A program made the position numbers and the translations under genes. Positions 55,592 through 63,403 of a DNA stretch of 64,000 nt are shown here, in pieces. Location: the NCBI GenBank assembly GCA_963794745.1, contig CAWCEZ010000011.1:124001-188000 (forward strand). The letters run 5' to 3'. Numbering within the stretch: the first letter of the stretch is position 1; each line of letters begins with the position of its first letter. The notes beneath the pieces were generated by a model, which was not told where the DNA came from, did no database searches, and saw only the letters and a program-made list of their open reading frames with translations. This DNA comes from Fen-671 sp963794745. GTDB lineage: Bacteria; Actinomycetota; Acidimicrobiia; Acidimicrobiales; Palsa-688.

Positions 55592-56581
55592 ATGAAAGTT
55601 GACCCTGCTGCCGTCCCGCAGCGCCGCCTCATGAGCGGCGCGCTCATGCCGGCCATTGGGCTGGGCACTTTCGGTTCGGACCACGTCGGAGCCGACGAGG
55701 TCGCTCGGGCAGTGAAGGGCGCGTACGAAGTCGGCTACCGACATTTTGACTGTGCCGCGGTGTACGGCAATGAGGCCCGCATAGGTGAAGTTCTTCATGA
55801 CCTCCCTCGTGGAGATCTCTGGGTCACGTCCAAGCTCTGGAACGACAAACATGCCTCTGATGACGTCGTCCCTGCCTGCCAAAAGTCGATAGCCGACCTG
55901 CGGGCGGGCTACTTGGACATGTACCTGGTGCACTGGCCCTTCCCTAACGTGCACCCGCCTGGCGCAGATGTGAGTTCTCGGAGCCCGGACGCCCGGCCCT
56001 ACCTCCATGACGAGTTCATGGAGACCTGGGGGCAGATGGAGAGGCTGGTCGAAATGGGCCTCGTACGTCATATCGGCACGTCCAACATGACGGTCCCCAA
56101 GCTGGAGCTGCTCCTGCGCGACGCTCGCATCCCCCCGTCGGTCAACGAGATGGAACTTCACCCACATTTCCAACAACCGGAGCTGTTCGCCTATGTGCGC
56201 AGCCGGGGCATCGAGCCCATCGGCTTTTGCCCCATCGGGTCGCCTGCTCGGCCCGTCCGCGATCGCGCGCCCGGTGACAGCGTTGACATCGAAGACCCAG
56301 TGCTGGTAGCCATTGCAGAGCACCACGCGGTGCACCCCGCGGTCGTCTGTGTGAAGTGGGCCGTCCAGCGAGGCCAATCCCCGGTGCCGTTTTCGACCAA
56401 GCCCAGCCACTATGAGGCCAACCTCGAGGGCGCAGTGAGCGACCCGTTGACAGATGAGGAGATGCAGGCCATTGCCGGCATAGACAAGGGCACTCGTTTG
56501 ATCAAGGGCCACGTGTTCCTATGGAGGGACGGCCAGTCCTGGGAAGACCTGTGGGATGTCGACGGGAAGATCTGTGAATGA
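55592..56581 (+). CDS. Aldo/keto reductase (sugar/alditol type)
   Basis: 329 residues with RBS GGAGG. Classical AKR TIM barrel: start MPAIGLGTFGSD, catalytic Asp/Tyr in HFDCAAVYGNEARIG, Lys in VTSKLWND, His in YLVHWPFPN, and cofactor loop PVPFSTKPSHYEANL. It reduces an aldose or ketose with NAD(P)H or works in reverse on a polyol. With the GatZ-kinase fusion next to it, a polyol or keto-sugar such as tagatose is one possible substrate (inference). Confidence 0.85.
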   Translation: MKVDPAAVPQRRLMSGALMPAIGLGTFGSDHVGADEVARAVKGAYEVGYRHFDCAAVYGNEARIGEVLHDLPRGDLWVTSKLWNDKHASDDVVPACQKSIADLRAGYLDMYLVHWPFPNVHPPGADVSSRSPDARPYLHDEFMETWGQMERLVEMGLVRHIGTSNMTVPKLELLLRDARIPPSVNEMELHPHFQQPELFAYVRSRGIEPIGFCPIGSPARPVRDRAPGDSVDIEDPVLVAIAEHHAVHPAVVCVKWAVQRGQSPVPFSTKPSHYEANLEGAVSDPLTDEEMQAIAGIDKGTRLIKGHVFLWRDGQSWEDLWDVDGKICE

Positions 56582-56653
56582 CAGGCGTAGCAGGCCCCCC
56601 AAAGGCCTGGCGGGGGCGAAGCTCAAGCCAGGCGCTCAGAGAGAGCTAAGGAA

Positions 56654-58944
56654 TTGGTCAAGGTCGTAACCATCGGTGAGATCCTGGTGGAGGTCATGGC
56701 GCAGGAACGCGGCCACGGTTTTCGTGAGCCTGTGCGTCTGGTCGGGCCGTTCCCTAGCGGCGCACCAGCGATCTTCATAGACCAGGTCGCCAAACTCGGC
56801 CAACCGTGCGGGATCATCAGCTGCGTGGGCGACGACGACTTTGGGCGGTTGAACATGCAGCGGCTCGCACGACGACGGCGTCGACGTCAACGCGATCGAG
56901 GTCGTCGCGGGGTACGCGACCGGTAGCGCATTCGTCCGTTACCGCGACGACGGGGGCCGAGACTTTGTGTTCAACATAAAGAACAGCGCGTGTGGCCAAG
57001 TGCGCTGGAGCGACGCAGCTTCGCAGATGCTGGCGGGGTGCGGGCATTTGCATGTGTCCGGCCCGTCGCTGTTCTCGGCTTCCATCATCGAGATGACGAC
57101 AAAGGCAGCTGAGTTGGTAAAGAGCAACGGAGGAACCGTCTCCTTCGACCCGAACCTTCGAAGGGAGGTGATGGACGACCCCATGGTGCGCGCAGCCCTT
57201 TTGGCAATACTGGCCCGCTGCGACATCTTCTTGCCGAGCGGTGAGGAGCTCTTGTTACTTACTGAGGCCACGACTCCCGAGGCGGCGGTCAGCGAGAATC
57301 CTTGGGCGTGGGGTCGACGCCATAGTGGTGAAGAACGGCGCGGCCGGGGCTACTTACTACGGCGCCAGTGGTACCGTAGTCGGTCCTGGTTATCCCGTTG
57401 ACGAACTGGACCCGACCGGGGCTGGCGACTGCTTCGATGCGACCTTCGTGACATGCCGACTTCAGGGCCTCAGCGTCGAGGAGAGCCTCGCTTATGCGAA
57501 TGCCAGCGGTGCCCGCGCGGTCACCATAGGAGGCCCGATGGAGGGTACATCGAGCTTCGCCGAGCTGGACGCCGTGCGGGCCGGGTCCGGTGCCACCCGG
57601 CTGACGGCCCTAATCCCCCGCTACGGCGTTGGAATTGACCGCTTCAGCGACGGGCGCGCCCGCGCTGACCGCGGCCGCGGCGGTGTCACTTCGGTGTGCT
57701 CGGCGCACCCGCTGGTGATCGAGGCTGCCATGCTTGAGGCCGCCGCCGCCGGCACGGCGGTGCTCATCGAGGCAACCTGCAACCAGGTCAACCATCAGGG
57801 GGGCTACAGCGGCCTGACCCCAGCGGGTTTCCGGGATGCGGTGCAGCGCATCGCCGACCAAGTAGGGTTCCCCCGCGACGATATCGTCCTCGGTGGGGAC
57901 CACCTCGGGCCGAACCCGTGGCGGCACCTGCCTAGTGAAGTGGCGTTGGCAGAAGCAGAGGCGATGGTCGCCGCCTACGTGGCCGCCGGGTACGTGAAGA
58001 TCCATCTCGATACGACCATGGGCTGTCAGGGTGAGCCAGCCCACTTAGCCGGCCCGCTGTCGGCCGAGCGCGCTGCCCGCCTCGCCCGTGTCGCTGAAAA
58101 TGTAGCTGCAGGGGCTGTCCCCCAGGTCCACTACGTCATTGGGACCGAAGTGCCGGTCCCTGGCGGCGCTATGGAGGAGATCGAAGAGCTCGATGTAACC
58201 CGGCCAGAAGCGGCCTTTGAGACCCTCGAAGAACACGAACGAGCCTTTGGTGCCGCTGGCGTCCGAGGCGCATTCGAGAGGGTTGTCGCATTGGTCGTAC
58301 AGCCCGGGGTCGAGTTTGATGATCGGAGGGTGATCGTTTACCAGCCTGATCGCGCCCGTGCGCTCGTAGCGGCGCTGGCCGGGATGCCCGGCTTGGTGTT
58401 CGAAGCCCATTCCACCGATTACCAGCCCCAGGAGAGCCTCGCCAGTCTCGTCGCCGATGGCTTTGCGGTGCTCAAGGTCGGGCCGGGCCTCACCTTCGCC
58501 CTGCGCGAGGCTCTCTACGGGCTCGACCAGATCGCGACCGCGTTGTCCCCGAGCTGGCACGAGCACTGCCTGGTGGACGCGATGGAAAACGAGATGCTCG
58601 CCGACCCGGCGTACTGGCAGGGCTACTACCAGGGCGAAGAAAACGACCGCAGGTTGCTCCGCCATTTCAGCTACAGCGACCGTATCCGTTACTACTGGGC
58701 GTCACCTGGGCCGCAACAGGCGGTGCAACGGCTAATCGGTTATTTGAGTGAGACCGTAATACCGGAGCCTTTGATAAGTCAGTTCCTGCCTAGCCTTTAT
58801 CGCCGAGTGGCCGACGGCATAGTTCCCGCAGCTCCAAGGGAACTTGTGCTTGAGGCAGTCCGCGACGTGCTGCGTGCCTATGCGGCGGCGTGCCGGCCCG
58901 CGGGTGGACGAGCAAGGCTGGGAGCGGTCGGCACCAGTCGATGA
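56654..58944 (+). CDS. PfkB-family sugar kinase fused to GatZ/KbaZ-type protein (two frameshifts in kinase half)
   Basis: Start TTG 56654 behind AAGGAA. Kinase half (~1-310): TIGEILVEVMAQ, GAPAIFIDQVAKLGQPCGIISCVGDDDFG, then after a shift near 56862-56872 GVDVNAIEVVAGYATGSAFV and VSFDPNLR. After a second shift near 57292-57302 comes GVDAIVVKNGAAGA and the catalytic DPTGAGDCFDATFV. The same uninterrupted frame runs on into a ~430-residue COG4573 (GatZ) domain: TSVCSAHPLVIEAAMLEAA, EATCNQVNHQGGYSGLTP, LGGDHLGPNPWRHLP, KIHLDTTMGC. Some GatZ-like proteins act as D-tagatose 6-phosphate 4-epimerases, others support tagatose-bisphosphate aldolase. The fusion would then carry two consecutive steps. 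Confidence 0.8.
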
Positions 58945-58993
58945 TCGTCAGCGGTCGATGATCGTCACCGCCAGCAGAGGGTCAGGTCCAGCC

Positions 58994-59062
58994 ATGAACG
59001 AGCAAGCAGTTAGCGCTCGCTCACATGCCACAAAGGACTCACATGCCACAAAGGAGATGTAA
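58994..59062 (+). CDS. Putative 22-residue leader peptide coupled to the alcohol dehydrogenase
   Basis: ATG at 58994 reads MNEQAVSARSHATKDSHATKEM and stops at TAA 59060-59062. This overlaps the ATG of the next gene as TAATG, so ribosomes finishing it could restart directly. The peptide contains a duplicated SHATK unit. No clear RBS precedes it. It may be a translated leader or only a coincidence of the 18-bp repeat. Confidence 0.35.
   Translation: MNEQAVSARSHATKDSHATKEM
59020..59055 (+). repeat. Perfect 18-bp tandem duplication containing the ribosome-binding site
   Basis: CTCACATGCCACAAAGGA occurs twice, head to tail (59020-59037, 59038-59055). Each copy carries AAAGGA, so the alcohol dehydrogenase gene has a duplicated Shine-Dalgarno sequence, the second one properly spaced before ATG 59062. 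Confidence 0.9.
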
Positions 59063-60099
59063 TGAAAGAGCAATTGCAAAGGCGCCGCGTCGTTGTGAGC
59101 GCCCCCGACGTCATCGAGGTGGTCACTGAGGCGGTCCCGCCCCTCGAGCCCGGAGAGGTCCTCGTCGAAATGTCGGTGTCGGGGGTGTGCGGCTCGGACA
59201 AGGCCGGCGCTCACGGTGAGCACGCCTTCATGAAACCCCCTTACTACCCGGGCCACGAAGTGGTGGGTGTGGTGGTCGCCCTCAGCGACGGAGTGCGCGA
59301 TGTCGTGGTCGGCGACAGGGTTACGGTGGAGCCGACGTTAGTGTGCGGCCACTGCAAGCCGTGCCGGAACGGAGCCGAGAACCTATGTGAGAACCTGGAG
59401 TTCTTCGGTTGTGGCTACCGAGAAGGTGGGATGGCGGATGTCTTTTCAGTGCCCGCCCGACGGCTCCACAAGGTGCCGCAGGCATTCACGGACCACCAAG
59501 CGGCGCTCATCGAACCCTTAGCCACGCCCGTACATGCCGTGCGCTTAGCGGGGGACCTCTCCGGCAGGACTGTCGTCATCCTGGGTGCCGGTACGATCGG
59601 GCTCTTGGCCTTGGCTGCTGCCCGCCATGCCGGGGCGGCAAGGATCGTGAGCACAGACCCCGTGGCTACCAAACGAGACCTCGCACTCAAAATGGGGGCC
59701 GACGTAGCTGTCGACGCACGCGTCGACGACCTGGCCGAGGTGGTGCGAGCCGAGCTGGGCGAAAGTGCCGATGTCGTCTTTGACTGCGTGGCCTATCAGG
59801 GCACAGTCGAAGCGGCGGTCAAGATGGCAATAAAGGGTGGCACGGTCGTGGTGGTCGGAGGCGCACGAAAGCCGGTGACCATCGACCTCCCGGTGGTCCA
59901 GGAGTACCAGATCCGTCTGCAAGGATCGGCCACCTACCTCTCGGAAGACTTTGACGAAGCCATCGAGATCATTGGAAGCGACACGTTTGATGCAGATCGG
60001 TTCATAACGGCTACGTACCCCCTCACTGAAGCGGCGGGGGCCTTTGCTGCGATCGCCTCTGGGAACGAGGTCAAGATCCTCGTCCTTGGGGCTCGTTAG
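59062..60099 (+). CDS. Zinc-dependent alcohol/polyol dehydrogenase (MDR family)
   Basis: 345 residues. Catalytic zinc ligands are Cys in SGVCGSDKAG and His-Glu in PGHEVVG. The structural zinc site is CGHCKPCRNGAENLCEN, and the Rossmann fold is VVILGAGTIGLLALAAARHAGA. Similar to sorbitol/galactitol/threonine dehydrogenases. It probably oxidises a sugar alcohol or sugar acid carbon with NAD+. Part of the fucU operon. Confidence 0.88.
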   Translation: MKEQLQRRRVVVSAPDVIEVVTEAVPPLEPGEVLVEMSVSGVCGSDKAGAHGEHAFMKPPYYPGHEVVGVVVALSDGVRDVVVGDRVTVEPTLVCGHCKPCRNGAENLCENLEFFGCGYREGGMADVFSVPARRLHKVPQAFTDHQAALIEPLATPVHAVRLAGDLSGRTVVILGAGTIGLLALAAARHAGAARIVSTDPVATKRDLALKMGADVAVDARVDDLAEVVRAELGESADVVFDCVAYQGTVEAAVKMAIKGGTVVVVGGARKPVTIDLPVVQEYQIRLQGSATYLSEDFDEAIEIIGSDTFDADRFITATYPLTEAAGAFAAIASGNEVKILVLGAR

Positions 60100-60149
60100 C
60101 AAAGTTGTTGCACCAGGGAGATAAGGAGCCGGCCGCGCCTGGGCCGGCG

Positions 60150-61103
60150 ATGGGGGGGCACGCCAGGCGTCGCCTCGGCAAGTCCGACGTCTCGGTGCCC
60201 CGGTTCGTGCTGGGATTGGCGCCCATCGGTGGGTTGTACGCGCCCCTGAGCGACGGCGAGGCAAGAGCCGCTCTGGGTGCGGCATGGGACCATGGCATCC
60301 GTGCCTTCGATACGGCCCCCCACTACGGGGCGGGCCTCTCCGAGTCGCGTTTGGGCTCGTTCATCTCGGCCCATCCACGGAGCGAGATGGTCGTCTCCTC
60401 CAAAGTCGGGCGCCTGCTGGTCCCAACGGAGTCAGATGTAGAAGGAGCACATGGGTTCTATGGCACCCCCCGGCTAAGCCGTGTATTCGACTTCAGCGGC
60501 GCCGGGGTGAAACGCTCGGTGGCCGAGAGCTGTGCACGCCTGGGCGTCGACCGGCTCGATATCGCCCTTGTCCACGACCCCGACGCGCACTTCGGCGAAG
60601 CGCTCGGGCAATCGTTGCCGGCGTTGGCCGAACTACGCGACGAGGGCGTGGTCGGCGCCATCGGCGTGGCCATGAACGATGCCAGCATGCTTGCCCGGTT
60701 TGTGCGCGAAGCCGACATCGACTGCATCATGGTCGCCGGTCGGTGGAGCCTTCTTGACCGCAGCGCAGCAGCGGAGCTGCTACCTCTCTGCGCGGAGCAC
60801 GAGGTGGGGGTCCTCGTGGCCGCGGTGTTCAACTCCGGCATCCTCGCTATGCCGGGACCGGACGCCACCTTCAACTACGAGCCCGCGCCGCCAGAGGTGC
60901 TGGCTCGAGCGCGCCGAATGCAAAACGCCTGCATGGCGCGCGGAGTCCCGTTGCGGGCAGCCGCGCTCCAGTTCCCCTTCCGCCACCCCGCCGTCAGTGC
61001 TGTCGTCTTCGGTGCCCGCACGGATGCAGAGGTCATCGAAGACCTCGCCGACCTCGACTGGGAAATTACGGCCGACCTCTGGGACGAGCTCGACGCCACC
61101 TGA
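60150..61103 (+). CDS. Aldo/keto reductase resembling L-fucose (D-threo-aldose) 1-dehydrogenase
   Basis: About 317 residues from the ATG at 60150; a TTG at 60105 is possible. Motifs: FVLGLAPIGGLYAPLSDGEAR, catalytic Asp/Tyr in AFDTAPHYGAGLSESRLG, Lys in VVSSKVGRLL, His in IALVHDPD. The overall pattern is that of bacterial aldose dehydrogenases oxidising L-fucose, D-arabinose or L-galactose to the lactone. With the lactonase, FucD and SDR in the island, oxidation of L-fucose to fuconolactone is the expected job. Confidence 0.82.
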   Translation: MGGHARRRLGKSDVSVPRFVLGLAPIGGLYAPLSDGEARAALGAAWDHGIRAFDTAPHYGAGLSESRLGSFISAHPRSEMVVSSKVGRLLVPTESDVEGAHGFYGTPRLSRVFDFSGAGVKRSVAESCARLGVDRLDIALVHDPDAHFGEALGQSLPALAELRDEGVVGAIGVAMNDASMLARFVREADIDCIMVAGRWSLLDRSAAAELLPLCAEHEVGVLVAAVFNSGILAMPGPDATFNYEPAPPEVLARARRMQNACMARGVPLRAAALQFPFRHPAVSAVVFGARTDAEVIEDLADLDWEITADLWDELDAT

Positions 61104-61132
61104 ACTGGAGTGCTAGGGCCGCTGCCGCACGC

Positions 61133-61888
61133 TCAACGCTGGGGCCGGAGGCGCAGGTTCGCCATCCCGCCGTCGACGAAGAGCCACATGCCCGTTGTCG
61201 AAGAAGCCGTCGGTGAGGCCAGGTAGGCGATGGCGTCTGCAACCTCGGCTACCGAGACGAGCCTCCCGTGCGGTTGCCTGGCGTTCAGCGCTACTCGCTC
61301 TGCGGCCGGGTCCTGCGCGCGGTCCAAAAGCCTCCCGACCCAGGGCGTATCGGTAGTGCCCGGGCTCACCGCGTTGACACGGATGCCGTCGCGCACCAAG
61401 TCGGCCGCCATTCCCAAGGTGAGCGAGAGCACAGCACCCTTCGTGGCGCCGTATAGGGCGCGCTCGGGCAGGCCGGTCAGTGCTGCGATAGAAGCGACGT
61501 TGACTATGGCTGCCGGAGCGGACGCCCGCAGCGCCGGCAGGCATGCCCGGCTCACGCGCACCATGCCGACGACGTTGACATCGAACACGTGGTGCCACTC
61601 CGCGTCGTCGTTGTCCTCGACGCGGCCCTGCGCCCCGATACCGGCGCAGTTGACGAGGACCTCGAGGCCGCCCAGCGCCTCGAGCGCGCCCGCGACCGCC
61701 TCCTGCACGGCAGCGTCGTCGGTTACGTCAGCGGCAAAATACTCCAAACCGTCCGACGTCGCCGAAGGCACCTCCCGGTCGAGCACGGCGACCCGGGCGC
61801 CCTCTGAGGCTAAGAGCTGGGCAGTGCCGAGCCCGATACCTGAAGCGCCCCCGGTAACCAAGGCCCGTTTCCCGTCGAAGCGACCCAC
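61133..61888 (-). CDS. Short-chain dehydrogenase, probable 2-keto-3-deoxy-L-fuconate dehydrogenase
   Basis: 251 residues from the GTG at 61888, chosen for the GGGAGGAAC RBS and for fitting behind the fucD stop. Classical SDR: ALVTGGASGIGLGTAQLL (cofactor), NCAGI, catalytic Ser in NVASIAALTG and Tyr-x3-Lys in YGATKGAV, then PGTTDTPWVGRL. In the known non-phosphorylating fucose pathway an SDR next to FucD oxidises 2-keto-3-deoxy-L-fuconate to the 2,4-diketo acid. This gene is one base from fucD and co-transcribed. Confidence 0.85.
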   Translation of the reverse strand: MGRFDGKRALVTGGASGIGLGTAQLLASEGARVAVLDREVPSATSDGLEYFAADVTDDAAVQEAVAGALEALGGLEVLVNCAGIGAQGRVEDNDDAEWHHVFDVNVVGMVRVSRACLPALRASAPAAIVNVASIAALTGLPERALYGATKGAVLSLTLGMAADLVRDGIRVNAVSPGTTDTPWVGRLLDRAQDPAAERVALNARQPHGRLVSVAEVADAIAYLASPTASSTTGMWLFVDGGMANLRLRPQR

Positions 61889-61889
61889 G

Positions 61890-63218
61890 TCAGTTCCTCC
61901 CTCTCTCGTTGGCAGCCTCGGACAGGTTCTGCCAAACGGGCCCACCAGGGAACCCGAATTCTCTTACCGACTCCGGCTTCAGCTCGGCGCTGGCTCCCGG
62001 CCTCAGCGGCGCGAGGTACCGAGCGTTCACGACCTGCACCGGGTCGACGAAATGCTCATGCAGATGGTCGACAAACTCGATCCAGCGTTCATCGGTGCTC
62101 CCGCTGACCGCCACAAAGTCGAACATAGACAAGTGTTGCACTATCTCACACAAGCCCACTCCCCCGGCGTGAGGGCAGACCCGCACCCCGAATTTCGCGG
62201 CCAGGAGGAGGATGGCCAGGTTCTCGTTGACCCCGGCGACCCTGCAGGCATCGATCTGGCAAACGTCGATCGCCCTGCTCGCCAGCAGCTGCTTGAACAT
62301 CACCCGGTTGGCGACGTGCTCACCGGTCGCTACCTGGACCGGTGCCACCGCACGCGAGATCGCAACGTGACCAAGGATGTCGTCTGGGCTGGTGGGTTCT
62401 TCGACCCAGTTCAGGCCGAACTGGGACAAGCGGCCAACGTTGGCGATGGCGTCGGCGACATCCCAGCGTTGGTTTGCGTCCACCGACAGCTTGATGTCCG
62501 GGCCGACAGCGTCACGCACAAGCTTGAGCCGCCTCACGTCGTCGTCGATGTCGGCGCCCACCTTCAGCTTGATATGGGTGAAACCGTCGGCAAGCGCCTC
62601 CCGCACAAGAGCGAGGACCTTGTCGTCTGAGTACCCGAGCCAGCCAGCAGAGGTCGTGTAGGCCGGGTAGCCCTCGCTCAGAAGCCGTTGTTCGCGTTCG
62701 TGTTTCCCGCGCGACGCTCGCGTCAGCAGGTCGAGGGCTTCTTCTGCCGTGAGCACATCGGTGAGGTGACGGAATTCGATCAGCCCGACGATCTCGGCAG
62801 GAGTGAGGTCCGCGAGGACCTTCCAAAGTGGCTTGCCCTGCCTCTTTGCGTAAAGGTCCCACGCGGCGTTGACAACTGCGCCGATGCCCATGTGCATGAC
62901 GCCTTTTTCCGGCCCGAGCCACCGCAACTGGCTGTCGTGCGTGAGGCGACGCCAGAACCCGCCCATATCGGAAAAGACTTCCTCGACGTCCAACCCGAAG
63001 ACAAGGTGCTCGACGGCGCGGATCGCCGCCACAGCCACCTCGTTGCCTCGCCCGATCGTGAAGACGAAGCCGTACCCGGATTCCCCCGTTGAGGTGCGCA
63101 GGGCCACGTAGGCAGCCGAATAGTCCGGATCGGGGTTCATCGCATCCGATCCGTCCAGCGTCTGCGAGGTCGGGAACCGAACGTCGCTCACCTCGAAATG
63201 GTCGAACCTTTCAGTCAT
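61890..63218 (-). CDS. fucD: L-fuconate dehydratase (enolase superfamily)
   Basis: 442 residues, full length, start ATG 63218. The fuconate dehydratase signature is strong: VRFPTSQTLDGSDAMNPDPD, SQLRWLGPEKGVMHM, YPAYTTSAGWLGYSDDK, the general base Lys pair in FTHIKLKVG, and metal ligands in SVDANQRWD, VEEPTSPDD and GEHVANRVMFKQ. The catalytic His is in CPHAGGVGLCEIVQHLS. It removes water from L-fuconate to give 2-keto-3-deoxy-L-fuconate. It is divergent from the FadR-type regulator. Confidence 0.93.
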   Translation of the reverse strand: MTERFDHFEVSDVRFPTSQTLDGSDAMNPDPDYSAAYVALRTSTGESGYGFVFTIGRGNEVAVAAIRAVEHLVFGLDVEEVFSDMGGFWRRLTHDSQLRWLGPEKGVMHMGIGAVVNAAWDLYAKRQGKPLWKVLADLTPAEIVGLIEFRHLTDVLTAEEALDLLTRASRGKHEREQRLLSEGYPAYTTSAGWLGYSDDKVLALVREALADGFTHIKLKVGADIDDDVRRLKLVRDAVGPDIKLSVDANQRWDVADAIANVGRLSQFGLNWVEEPTSPDDILGHVAISRAVAPVQVATGEHVANRVMFKQLLASRAIDVCQIDACRVAGVNENLAILLLAAKFGVRVCPHAGGVGLCEIVQHLSMFDFVAVSGSTDERWIEFVDHLHEHFVDPVQVVNARYLAPLRPGASAELKPESVREFGFPGGPVWQNLSEAANERGRN

Positions 63219-63403
63219 GGCCCAGCTCGGTCATTGTCTCCCAATCATCCGATGTCTACGCAGTTTTGCGCCCAGGCCAACCCGTGTCAAGTACCCCACG
63301 CGTGGCGGGCCATGAGTTCCGACGGCTCCTTTTCCGGGGGTCTTGTGACATACTCGCTTCGGGACTAGTCATCCGACGATTGCACGTGCAGGGAGGGGAG
63401 CCC

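Noticed and set aside
55511..56512. 333-codon minus-strand frame
   Set aside because: Antisense to the aldo/keto reductase, which shows the full catalytic tetrad.
61230..62630. 466-codon plus-strand frame
   Set aside because: Antisense to the SDR and fucD, both intact with catalytic motifs.
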